53,232 nt of DNA from NCBI GenBank assembly GCA_002698705.1, contig NZZM01000030.1, forward strand, positions 5,403-58,634, in the 5' to 3' direction. The translations under genes and the position numbers were made by a program. The DNA comes from Formosa sp. GTDB lineage: Bacteria; Bacteroidota; Bacteroidia; Flavobacteriales; Flavobacteriaceae. Each line of letters starts with the position of its first letter. Position 1 is the first letter of the stretch. Under the pieces are notes generated by a model. The model worked only from the letters and a program-made list of their open reading frames with translations. It did not search any database and was not told the DNA's origin. This document shows, piece by piece, positions 34,100-42,405 of this stretch.

Positions 34100-36595
34100 C
34101 TATTTTGGATTTAAAATATAATCTATTCGTTTTGTAACGTCTTTAAGGTGTATGCGCGTCATACTATCTTTACTAAGAGCAACTGCTCTTATTACTAAAC
34201 GTTTCAGTTCACTCAATTCAAATCGAGTGACAGCTCTAATATCAGATTGACTCGTATTGATAGCAGTCGATTTTACATAATCACTTCCCTGCCTTTTGGA
34301 CTGATTATCAGCAGTCATGAGATAAAAAAGCCGGTCAATATGTGCTCTTTGGAGATTTCTGCGGTAAGTATCAATTTTTTCACCTCTTTTGAGTTCACTC
34401 CAAATACTGGTGCGCAGTGCAGTGGTTAGATCTGTTAATTTAAAAGCCTCTGAACCGTTCAATGTTTCATTTTCAATAAGCCGTGCCATTTTTCCTAAAC
34501 TCAATAAGTTTTTAAGAGTACGCTCTTGTAATCCTCTGATGCGTTCCACAGATCCTGAATACTCAATGCGTTCAAAGATAGCTTTGTCTATCAACCACGA
34601 TGGGGTTTGAAATAATTCTTTGTCTAGAAAGGTCAGAGCATCAACTTGTTTTTTTCTAGGCACATGTGTGTATACAGCCCCTTCTTGTTCGGCTGTTTTA
34701 TAATGTTCATAAACTCCCCCAACATTATTAGAAACATGACCCATATAACGGTTGAACTGAGAAAGTACTTGTCCATACATGGCTTCCAAATCGTTGTAAT
34801 CTTCTCCGTCTTTGGTAGTCCATTGAATTAAATTAGGAACTATACGTTCCAAGTTTTTAATTCCATAGGAGCTTGCCAAAATAGCGTCATCACCAAGATC
34901 TTCTGTTTGGGAACTAGGATCTACTACATCGCCTGCTTGCTGGTGTCCAAAGCGATACATAGGATCTCCCGAATGTTTTGTAATCCAACTGTTTAATACT
35001 TCTTTTTCTTCTTCGGCAGTTGTTCCCGGAATTGGGCGGTACCCCCAAGCAATGGCATACTTATCATAAACACCAACATTAGGCATGAGTGCTACGCCTT
35101 TATCTTCAGGTTGAGCTACATAATTAAATCTAGCATAATCCATAATTGAAGGAGCAGTACCATATTTTTTAGTGAATTCAACATTTCTTAAATCCTCTAC
35201 CTTGTAAGCGCAACTGCTACCCATATTGTGTGGTAGACCTAGGGTGTGACCAACTTCATGAGCAGAAACAAAACGAATAAGGCGCCCCATAACCTCATCT
35301 TCGAACTCCGCACTCCGAGCCTCAGGGTTTATTGCTGCTGTTTGAACAAAAAACCAGCCTCGAAGCAATGTCATAACGTTATGGTACCAATTGATATCAC
35401 TTTCTAAAATTTCTCCCGTTCTTGGATCGCTTACATGTGGACCATTTGCATTTGGAATCGGTGATGCTAAATACCTCACCACAGAGTAACGAACATCTTC
35501 TGGGCTCCACTCGGGATCTTCCTCAGGCGTTGGAGGATCTGCTGCAAGGATAGCATTTTTAAAACCAGCAGCCTCAAAGGCTACCTGCCAATCTTCAATC
35601 CCTTGTTTGATATATTTACGCCATTTTTTTGGTGTAGCACGATCAATATAATAAACAATTGGTTTTTTTGGTTCCACTAACTCTCCTGCCTTAAATTTAT
35701 CCAGATCTTCCGCTTTTATTTCAAGCCTCCATCGATCCAAATACACTAATTCCCGACTCCGCTGATCTCCTAATCCATAATCCACTTGACCCCTTGAAAA
35801 CCAGCCTACGCGTTGGTCAAAATAACGTCTTTTCATGGGGTTATCTGGTAATAAAATCATAGAATTATTGATTTCAACAGAAACAGTTCCTGTACTTGAA
35901 TTTGAGGGTGGAGCAGATGCCGCATAGGTTTTTACATGTCTGGCTTCAATATTGTTTGGATAGCTTTTAACACTTTCAATAAATGATTTGTTACTTTCTA
36001 GACGAGTAATTTTATATTGTTTTCTTCTAAAGCTTGGTAATCCAAGTGCTTTTACATCCGTTTTAAACAAGTCTGTTACATTTATTACAGTTGCAGTGGA
36101 GTCTAGACTGTAAGCCTTAATAGGAAAGCTGTACAGAATCGGTTCAAAGTTTGAATTTACAACCGCTTCGTGTACAGGTAAAGAATCGGCAGCAAACACT
36201 TCATGTGATACCACTCTTAACAAGACTTTTTTATCTCTTTTTTGCCATCTTAAAACTTGAGTATTTTGTTTTCCACCCCCAAATCCAATACCAGATGCAG
36301 TTTTGGCAATTCGGCTTACCATAAGCATTTCTTTTTCAAACAATGAATCTGGAATTTCGTAATAAAAATCGGCTTCAATTTTGTGAACTTTAAAAAGCCC
36401 CTCATCTGAAATAGCATCTTTTGTAATGACTTCAGAGTAGGTTTTAATTCCGTTCTTTTTTGGTTTTGGCGTAATACTGGTTTTTGATGTGGCATCTTTA
36501 TTTTTTTTGACAGAGCTTGCCTTGATGCTCAACGAGCAAGAATGAAGTAATATTAGTACGGCTAATAAAACAGTCGTTTTTAAATGTGTTTTCAT
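34100..36595 (-). CDS. Zinc-dependent metalloprotease lipoprotein (DUF5117/DUF5118 type), 831 aa
   Basis: The N-terminal signal ends in the lipobox LLHSC, so the protein is membrane-anchored outside the cytoplasm. A short DUF5118-like region and a DUF5117-like beta-rich domain (about 80-310) precede the metzincin-like catalytic domain. That domain carries HEVGHTLGLPHNMGSS, with the two zinc histidines and catalytic glutamate at 446-450 and the third histidine at 456. SIMDYARFNYVAQPED near residue 480 would include the Met-turn. The C-terminal 250 residues are helical. This multidomain layout is widespread in Bacteroidota, where the substrates are unknown. It precedes the small basic protein gene and follows lysS, 51 bases apart, all leftward. 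Confidence 0.92.
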   Translation of the reverse strand: MKTHLKTTVLLAVLILLHSCSLSIKASSVKKNKDATSKTSITPKPKKNGIKTYSEVITKDAISDEGLFKVHKIEADFYYEIPDSLFEKEMLMVSRIAKTASGIGFGGGKQNTQVLRWQKRDKKVLLRVVSHEVFAADSLPVHEAVVNSNFEPILYSFPIKAYSLDSTATVINVTDLFKTDVKALGLPSFRRKQYKITRLESNKSFIESVKSYPNNIEARHVKTYAASAPPSNSSTGTVSVEINNSMILLPDNPMKRRYFDQRVGWFSRGQVDYGLGDQRSRELVYLDRWRLEIKAEDLDKFKAGELVEPKKPIVYYIDRATPKKWRKYIKQGIEDWQVAFEAAGFKNAILAADPPTPEEDPEWSPEDVRYSVVRYLASPIPNANGPHVSDPRTGEILESDINWYHNVMTLLRGWFFVQTAAINPEARSAEFEDEVMGRLIRFVSAHEVGHTLGLPHNMGSSCAYKVEDLRNVEFTKKYGTAPSIMDYARFNYVAQPEDKGVALMPNVGVYDKYAIAWGYRPIPGTTAEEEKEVLNSWITKHSGDPMYRFGHQQAGDVVDPSSQTEDLGDDAILASSYGIKNLERIVPNLIQWTTKDGEDYNDLEAMYGQVLSQFNRYMGHVSNNVGGVYEHYKTAEQEGAVYTHVPRKKQVDALTFLDKELFQTPSWLIDKAIFERIEYSGSVERIRGLQERTLKNLLSLGKMARLIENETLNGSEAFKLTDLTTALRTSIWSELKRGEKIDTYRRNLQRAHIDRLFYLMTADNQSKRQGSDYVKSTAINTSQSDIRAVTRFELSELKRLVIRAVALSKDSMTRIHLKDVTKRIDYILNPK

Positions 36596-36646
36596 ATTCT
36601 TAAATTGAATTTTAATAAGTTTTTAATTTTAGAATTTTATGAAGCT

Positions 36647-38344
36647 TCAGTCCAAATGGGTAATTGTTAATTGATCATTTGTTTTTACAACTTTTGCCAA
36701 CCCTTGTTTGGTCAAACTTTTAATTGCTTTATCCCAGCCTTTATTACTTAGTCCAGATTGTGTTTTTAAATCTGATAGTAACATGTTTTTTTTGTTCTGA
36801 AGGATCTCGAAAATTGTTTTTTCATTTTCATTTAAATCCAAAGATTTTTTTTTGGGTTTCATTTGAGGGAAAAATAAAACCTCTTGAATAGATACATTAT
36901 TTGTTAAAAACATAACCAAACGGTCCATTCCAATACCCATTCCAGCAGTTGGAGGCATTCCGTATTCCAATGCTCTTAGGAAGTCTTCGTCTATGAACTC
37001 ACTTGCTTCATTATCTCCTTTTCGAGCAAGCTTTAACTGATCTTCAAAACGTTTTCTTTGGTCTATTGGATCATTAAGTTCTGAATAAGCATTAGCTAGT
37101 TCTTTTCCACAAACAATTAGTTCAAAACGTTCTGTTAGATCAGCTTGAGAACGATGTTCTTTGGTTAGAGGACTCATCTCTTTTGGGTAGTCAATAATAT
37201 ATGTGGGCTGGATATAATTCCCTTCACATTTTTCGCCAAAAATTTCATCAATTAGTTTTCCTTTACCCATAGTGTCGTCTACTTCAATACCTAAATTTTT
37301 CGCCTTTGTGCGAATTTCTTCTTCACTTTTACCATTGATATCAAATCCAGTGAATTCTTTAATGGAATCAGACATTGTAACTCGAGGATAGGGTGATTTA
37401 AAATTTACTTCATGCTCACCAAAAGTAGTTTCTGTAGTTCCGTTAACAGCTATAGCACATGCTTCTAGTAATTCCTCACAAAAGGTCATCATCCAATTAT
37501 AGTCTTTATACGCAACATAGATCTCCATCATCGTAAATTCAGGGTTGTGAGTTCGATCCATTCCTTCATTTCTAAAAGTTTTTGCGAATTCATATACTCC
37601 TTCAAAACCTCCAACAATTAATTTTTTTAAGTATAATTCGCATGCAATTCGCATGTACATAGGAATATCTAATGTATTGTGATGAGTTAAGAATGGTCTT
37701 GCTGCAGCACCTCCAGGAATAGATTGTAGAATTGGAGTCTCTACTTCAAAATATCCACTTTTACTACAGAAGTTACGCATAGCATTAAAAAGCTTAGATC
37801 GCTTGACAAATACCTCTTTGACATGTGGGTTAACTACCAAATCTGCATAGCGTTGACGATATCGCATCTCAGGATCGTTAAACTCATCGTAACTGTTACC
37901 ATCTGAATCTGTTTTTGGAATAGGTAGAGGTTTAAGTGATTTACTTAAAATTTTAAAATTTTTAACTAGTATTGTTTTTTCACCTACTTGTGTGATGAAT
38001 AATTCTCCTTCAATTCCAATAAAATCTCCTAAGTCTAAGAGTTTTTTAAAAATATCATTATAGGCCGACTTGTCTTCGCCTGGACATATTTCGTCCCGGT
38101 TAAAATAGGCTTGAATACGACCTTCGCTGTCTTGAATTTCTGTGAATGCTGCCTTCCCCTGGACTTTTTTTCGCATCAAGCGTCCGGCCACAATTACGTT
38201 TTCCCCTACTTTGAAATTAGATCTTATACAAAGGGTATTATGAGTTATAGGGAATAGCTCAGCAGGATAAGGATTGATTCCTAACTCACGAAGCTTTGAA
38301 AGTTTTTCGCGTCGGACGAGTTCTTGTTCGGAAAGCTGTGCCAT
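36647..38344 (-). CDS. lysS: Lysyl-tRNA synthetase, class II, 565 aa
   Basis: The enzyme charges tRNA-Lys with lysine. An OB-fold anticodon-binding domain (about 50-165, with VGENVIVAGRLMRKKVQGKAAF) is followed by the class II core. Motif 1 is around EVETPILQSIPGGAAARPF, motif 2 is FRNEGMDRTHNPEFTMMEIY, and motif 3 is PPTAGMGIGMDRLVMFLTN. Beyond the core a C-terminal extension of about 65 residues (from KKKSLDLNENEKTI) looks like a small winged helix and is not found in E. coli LysS; similar tails occur in flavobacterial homologues. A good promoter lies just upstream. The identification is certain. Confidence 0.98.
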   Translation of the reverse strand: MAQLSEQELVRREKLSKLRELGINPYPAELFPITHNTLCIRSNFKVGENVIVAGRLMRKKVQGKAAFTEIQDSEGRIQAYFNRDEICPGEDKSAYNDIFKKLLDLGDFIGIEGELFITQVGEKTILVKNFKILSKSLKPLPIPKTDSDGNSYDEFNDPEMRYRQRYADLVVNPHVKEVFVKRSKLFNAMRNFCSKSGYFEVETPILQSIPGGAAARPFLTHHNTLDIPMYMRIACELYLKKLIVGGFEGVYEFAKTFRNEGMDRTHNPEFTMMEIYVAYKDYNWMMTFCEELLEACAIAVNGTTETTFGEHEVNFKSPYPRVTMSDSIKEFTGFDINGKSEEEIRTKAKNLGIEVDDTMGKGKLIDEIFGEKCEGNYIQPTYIIDYPKEMSPLTKEHRSQADLTERFELIVCGKELANAYSELNDPIDQRKRFEDQLKLARKGDNEASEFIDEDFLRALEYGMPPTAGMGIGMDRLVMFLTNNVSIQEVLFFPQMKPKKKSLDLNENEKTIFEILQNKKNMLLSDLKTQSGLSNKGWDKAIKSLTKQGLAKVVKTNDQLTITHLD

Positions 38345-38367
38345 AGTTGATAAATCTTAATTAATAA

Positions 38368-38397
38368 CAAATATAATGACTCTTGATTGGATTTCAA
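38368..38397 (-). promoter_or_regulatory. lysS promoter
   Basis: On the minus strand ATTG/TTG (complement of CAAT at 38395-38398) is followed after about 19 bases by TATATTTG (complement of 38368-38375), a perfect Bacteroidota -7 box, 24 bases before the lysS ATG. Confidence 0.65.
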
Positions 38398-38437
38398 TAG
38401 GGAATTTAAAATTCAATACATTGTGACGATTTTAGCT

Positions 38438-38445
38438 TATTTTTG
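38438..38445 (+). promoter_or_regulatory. Candidate promoter -7 element (TATTTTTG) for the YqaE-lipB pair
   Basis: TATTTTTG matches TAnnTTTG 32 bases before the YqaE-family ATG. The -33 region is weak. It is divergent from the lysS promoter, about 60 bases away. Confidence 0.45.
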
Positions 38446-38477
38446 TTTATGAATGAAAATTTTTAAAGTTCATTATT

Positions 38478-38636
38478 ATGAGTGTATGGAGAGTTTTGTT
38501 ATCAATTTTATTCCCCCCTCTAGCAGTAGTAGATAAGGGTTGTGGTTCTTTTATTATTGTTTTTATTTTGACTATTTGTGGATGGGTACCAGGCGTAATT
38601 GCCGCATTGGTTATTCTTAATAATCCTAATACTTAA
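38478..38636 (+). CDS. YqaE/Pmp3-family small membrane protein, 52 aa
   Basis: This very short gene encodes two transmembrane helices (about 4-18 and 25-46) with the family layout. The first helix ends in LLSILFPPLAVVDKGCG and the second contains FILTICGWVPGVIAALVIL, with the terminal NNPNT polar tail. Pmp3/YqaE proteins are small inner-membrane proteins, sometimes linked to membrane potential and salt or cold stress. The ATG follows a promoter-like box by 32 bases, and the stop is 15 bases before lipB, so the two may be co-transcribed. The match to the family over its full length makes this a real gene. Confidence 0.9.
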   Translation: MSVWRVLLSILFPPLAVVDKGCGSFIIVFILTICGWVPGVIAALVILNNPNT

Positions 38637-38651
38637 TACCTATTTAAAATT

Positions 38652-39365
38652 ATGAGTAAAGCTGTTCGAGTTCAAGATTTAGGATTTAAAGATTTTAAAG
38701 ATACCTGGGACTTACAAGAAAAATTATTTAAACAAACTGTTGATTTAAAGTTAAAAAATAGAAGAGAAGATAACACGACACCTACTCCTAACCATTTTTT
38801 ATTTGTGAGTCATCCACATGTATACACCCTTGGAAAAAGCGGTAAACTATCTAACTTACTTTTAAGCAAACAACAGCTTGAAGCAAAAGGTGCTAGTTTT
38901 TACAAAATTAATAGAGGAGGTGATATTACTTATCACGGGCCTGGACAGATTATCGGATATCCTATTTTAGATTTAGAGAATTTTTTTACAGATATCCATA
39001 AATACTTAAGGCTTTTGGAAGAAACTATAGTTTTAACACTATCTGAGTATGGATTAAACTCAACTCGAAGTGATGGAGAAACTGGGGTTTGGTTGGATGT
39101 AGGAACACCATTTGCTAGAAAAATTTGTGCTTTAGGAGTACGCGCCAGTCGTTGGGTTACAATGCATGGGTTTGCTTTAAATGTCAATACTGATTTGGGT
39201 TATTTTGATAATATTATTCCTTGTGGCATTAGTGGTAAGTCAGTAACCTCACTAAGACTGGAATTAAAAGAAGATTATGTAGATGAAAATCAGGTCAAAG
39301 AAAAATTATTAAAGAATTTTTTAAATCTTTTTGAAGCTCAAATTATCAGTAGAGTTGGTACATAA
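38652..39365 (+). CDS. lipB: Lipoyl(octanoyl) transferase LipB, 237 aa
   Basis: LipB transfers octanoate from acyl-carrier protein to lipoyl domains, the first step of lipoate attachment. The family motifs are RGGDITYHGPGQIIGYPILDLENF, GETGVWLDVGTPFARKICALGVRASRWVTMHG and NIIPCGISGKSVTSL. The acyl-accepting Cys191 is in the last motif, with the conserved lysine nearby. It overlaps the convergent lipoprotein gene by 20 bases at their 3' ends. It supplies the cofactor for the pyruvate dehydrogenase E2 encoded at the right end of this window, although the two are not in one operon. The identification is certain. Confidence 0.97.
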   Translation: MSKAVRVQDLGFKDFKDTWDLQEKLFKQTVDLKLKNRREDNTTPTPNHFLFVSHPHVYTLGKSGKLSNLLLSKQQLEAKGASFYKINRGGDITYHGPGQIIGYPILDLENFFTDIHKYLRLLEETIVLTLSEYGLNSTRSDGETGVWLDVGTPFARKICALGVRASRWVTMHGFALNVNTDLGYFDNIIPCGISGKSVTSLRLELKEDYVDENQVKEKLLKNFLNLFEAQIISRVGT

Positions 39366-41664
39366 TTAATCCTTCAGGACTGGATTTACATATAAATTCT
39401 AAAGAATCATCTTTATCGACATTTGCTAATTCAACATTGGAGGTGCCGTATATTGGAAAATCTGGAAAAATATTCCCATTACTATCAAAGAACCAAATCT
39501 TATTAGATTGAAGGTCAGTAATAGTAATATAAATTTCATCATTTAAATAAAATAAATTTGGCATACTGAAATCTCCGTATTCTAGAGATAGTTTGTTATT
39601 TTGAATTTGCAATATATTATCCCATTGAGTAACTAAAGTTTTGTTTGAAGCTTTTATTTTTGCCCCTGAACCAAATCCTAATGCTTGGCGACTTACACGT
39701 CCTTTAAAATCTACTTGAACTAAATTACCTTTTGAGTTTAAAGTTGAAAACATATTTTTGTAAAAAAATAAATCTTGCCCTGAGAAGTCAATATCTTCTT
39801 TAACTTGAATTCTTGTTTTTCCGCGCCTGTTTAATATTTTCATCTTCTTGCCATGGTAAAAAACTATATAATCTTTATTTCTATATCTTATGTGTTTTGG
39901 AGTAAATTTTATTTCCTCTTCAGGCTTGTATTTAAATCCGTTAACACGCTGACCTTTTCCATCATACATCAATAAGTTTTTTCCTTGAGTTACTAAAAAC
40001 CTGTAATTTCTATTTTTATCATAATCGTAAACAGCTAGGGGTAGTGAAATATTATCTTTGAACTTTAATGGGAAATTTCCTATATCTTTTCCAAGTAGAT
40101 CTAAAACATAGACCCTGTTTTCAGTAGCAAAAGACATTTGAAGATTTCCATTTTTAAATAAATCGACTTGCGTTACTTTTCCTAAAATCGCACCTGATAT
40201 TCTTTTTTTCCAGCGAATTACCCCTTCATTTGAAATTAAATACAAATTATTTTTTACATCTTGAATTAAAATATCTTTTTGTTTGGTTTTATGATTATTT
40301 ATAAATTGAATCTCACCAATAATTGGTGCATCTAAATTTATACTAAAAATTTCTGATACTTTTTGAAGATTAACTTCTGAACGATACTTTTGAATTAGTA
40401 CATTGAGGTGTACAATATCATCATCTTTAACCAACTGAAAACTCGAATTTTGATAGTCTTTTAAGTCTGATGTTTCGAATGAGCTTCCAAGTAATTTATT
40501 AAGAGTTGTAGCTAATAACTCTGAGCTAAATGTTTGATGGTAAGAGACTTCATCACTTAACACTTCTTGAATATTTTTATAATCTTGGTTTTCAGATAAG
40601 GTGTTTTTGTTACTAAATTTTGAGATAATATCTTCCATTGAATCCTCACTTTCTGAAAAAACTATAAAATCATCTAAAATAGAATAATAGGAAGCCTTTA
40701 TAGTTGGAATTATACTTCCAAAACTTTTCTCAAAAATAGAATCATCGTTAAACTTGAAAATTGGAGTTGATCGGAAAACTTTAAGAGCTTCTTGTTGCTC
40801 TGATAGGGCGTCTATACTTCTATCTATATCTAATGAATGTAATGCAACTATAATTCCGTTCGAGGTTTTAATACATCCAATTTCTTGAGTAGTATTTAGA
40901 AAGGTTTTAGCTAACTCGCTAGGTACTAAGGTGCTGTCTTTTTCTTTTATGTTTATAAAGAATTTTTCAAAGTCTGAAAACACATATGATTTTACATTTT
41001 GGCTGGGGGCAATCTTACTTATTTGGGACTTGTTAGGATTAATATTTTTGAATAAATTATTAAATTTAGAATCAGTATATAAACCACTAAAAGATAAACT
41101 GGATGGTTTTACATTAACATTTAAAAATACATTTTCAAAAAAAATATTATCATTATTTTGTACCTCCTTTGGATTAAAATAGACTGAAAATGTAGCATCA
41201 GGGTCAATGATATTTTTTAGTTTAGTAAACAAATGTTCAGATTCAGACTTAGTTTTGTCATTAACTTTAAATTCTGAGTTGATAATCCATATACTATCTT
41301 TAATATAGCTTTTTTTAGAAAGGTTATTGAATTCAATATCTTTTTGTTTTGCAATAAGTGTATAAATATTACGATCTTCAATCCGTTTGGAACAAACAAT
41401 TAAGGGCCCCGATATCTTTAAGCTGTCAATAGATATAAATTTAGTTTCAAAAAACGAGAATAAATTACTTTTACTAAGAAGTGAATTATTTTTTAAGGAA
41501 CTTTTAAAAACTTCTAAAGAATTTATACTTAGAACAAACTCAGAGTCAGTAGGAATAAAATCTTCAATTTTAGCAGTATTTTGTTTTTTACTTTTGCAAC
41601 TAAAGTTGAAAATAATAACCATTAGCATCAAAACAATTGGAGTAATTAATTTTTTTTTCACCAT
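39346..41664 (-). CDS. Large lipoprotein with C-terminal PQQ-like beta-propeller, 772 aa
   Basis: A lipoprotein signal (VKKKLITPIVLMLMVIIFNFSC) is followed by a region beginning FIPTDSEFVLSINSLEVFKSSL, which looks like the DUF3352-type N-terminal part. From about residue 440 the sequence becomes repeated four-stranded blades typical of PQQ-like propellers. Examples are NLYLISNEGVIRWKKRISGAILG, VYVLDLLGKDIGNFPLKFKD, LLMYDGKGQRVNGFKY and IWFFDSNGNIFPDFPIYG. I chose the ATG with complement at 41662-41664, because the eight residues before it would precede the basic start of the signal peptide. It is 32 bases downstream of rnhB on the same strand and converges with lipB. A propeller-scaffold role at the envelope is possible; the function is unknown. 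Confidence 0.82.
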   Translation of the reverse strand: MVKKKLITPIVLMLMVIIFNFSCKSKKQNTAKIEDFIPTDSEFVLSINSLEVFKSSLKNNSLLSKSNLFSFFETKFISIDSLKISGPLIVCSKRIEDRNIYTLIAKQKDIEFNNLSKKSYIKDSIWIINSEFKVNDKTKSESEHLFTKLKNIIDPDATFSVYFNPKEVQNNDNIFFENVFLNVNVKPSSLSFSGLYTDSKFNNLFKNINPNKSQISKIAPSQNVKSYVFSDFEKFFINIKEKDSTLVPSELAKTFLNTTQEIGCIKTSNGIIVALHSLDIDRSIDALSEQQEALKVFRSTPIFKFNDDSIFEKSFGSIIPTIKASYYSILDDFIVFSESEDSMEDIISKFSNKNTLSENQDYKNIQEVLSDEVSYHQTFSSELLATTLNKLLGSSFETSDLKDYQNSSFQLVKDDDIVHLNVLIQKYRSEVNLQKVSEIFSINLDAPIIGEIQFINNHKTKQKDILIQDVKNNLYLISNEGVIRWKKRISGAILGKVTQVDLFKNGNLQMSFATENRVYVLDLLGKDIGNFPLKFKDNISLPLAVYDYDKNRNYRFLVTQGKNLLMYDGKGQRVNGFKYKPEEEIKFTPKHIRYRNKDYIVFYHGKKMKILNRRGKTRIQVKEDIDFSGQDLFFYKNMFSTLNSKGNLVQVDFKGRVSRQALGFGSGAKIKASNKTLVTQWDNILQIQNNKLSLEYGDFSMPNLFYLNDEIYITITDLQSNKIWFFDSNGNIFPDFPIYGTSNVELANVDKDDSLEFICKSSPEGLIMYQLY

Positions 41665-41696
41665 GATATAAATGCTAACCGGCAACAAATATATAA

Positions 41697-42293
41697 CTAA
41701 AATTCAAAATTTAATTGGTTAGAAATTAGTTTAAACGACTTTCTATGGTATTTTGAAGGGCCATATTTTTTTATTGCTTCACGATGTTCTTTTGTAGGAT
41801 AACCTTTATTTTGTTTCCAATTGTACATTGGAAATTCTTCGTGAATTTGTATCATATAATCATCTCTGTATGTTTTGGCTAAGATTGATGCTGCTGCGAT
41901 ATTAAGATATTTCCCGTCGCCCTTTATAACAGTTTCGTGAGGTACTTTACCAAAAGGTTTGAAACGGTTGCCATCTACAGCAATAAATGTTACATTTTCT
42001 AATTTTTCAATTGCTTGGTGCATTGCTAAAATGGAAGCATTCAAAATATTTATTTTATCAATTTCACTAGAGTGTACGTGTGAAAGTCTAAATTCCAAAG
42101 CATCTTTTTCAATAATTGGCCTTAAAAATTCTCGCTTTTTTTGTGATAATTTTTTGGAATCGTCAAGCCATTTATTTTTAAATTTTTTTGGTAATATAAC
42201 TGCAGCAGCTGTTACAGGACCTGCTAAACAGCCTCGTCCGGCCTCATCAGTACCACATTCAAGTTTGTTATTTGTCACACTATTTTTTAACAC
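41697..42293 (-). CDS. rnhB: Ribonuclease HII, 198 aa
   Basis: This is a cytoplasmic enzyme that nicks DNA at embedded ribonucleotides. The RNase H fold is marked by [22 protein letters not shown] (Asp16 and Glu17 are two of the DEDD metal ligands), [11 protein letters not shown] with the third aspartate, and [24 protein letters not shown] with the fourth. The length is typical. The downstream lipoprotein gene follows after 32 bases, and the putative porin gene diverges on the other side. A near-match to the -7 box (CAAAAACTA on the plus strand) lies about 45 bases upstream. The identification is certain. Confidence 0.97.
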   Translation of the reverse strand: MLKNSVTNNKLECGTDEAGRGCLAGPVTAAAVILPKKFKNKWLDDSKKLSQKKREFLRPIIEKDALEFRLSHVHSSEIDKINILNASILAMHQAIEKLENVTFIAVDGNRFKPFGKVPHETVIKGDGKYLNIAAASILAKTYRDDYMIQIHEEFPMYNWKQNKGYPTKEHREAIKKYGPSKYHRKSFKLISNQLNFEF

Positions 42294-42372
42294 AGAATTT
42301 AAAATTAAAAAAGTAAATATATATTACTTTTTTCAAAAACTATCAAGCTAATTAGAATACCTAATTATTTCC

Positions 42373-42380
42373 TACTTTTG
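42373..42380 (+). promoter_or_regulatory. Putative porin promoter -7 element (TACTTTTG)
   Basis: TACTTTTG matches TAnnTTTG and lies 25 bases before the porin ATG. A TTAG 17 bases upstream is only a weak -33 match. Confidence 0.45.
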
Positions 42381-42405
42381 ACATATAAATTTATTTTAAA
42401 AATAT

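Noticed and set aside
34247-34831. Plus-strand frames opposite the metalloprotease gene
   Set aside because: Low-complexity translations without start signals, antisense to a conserved gene.
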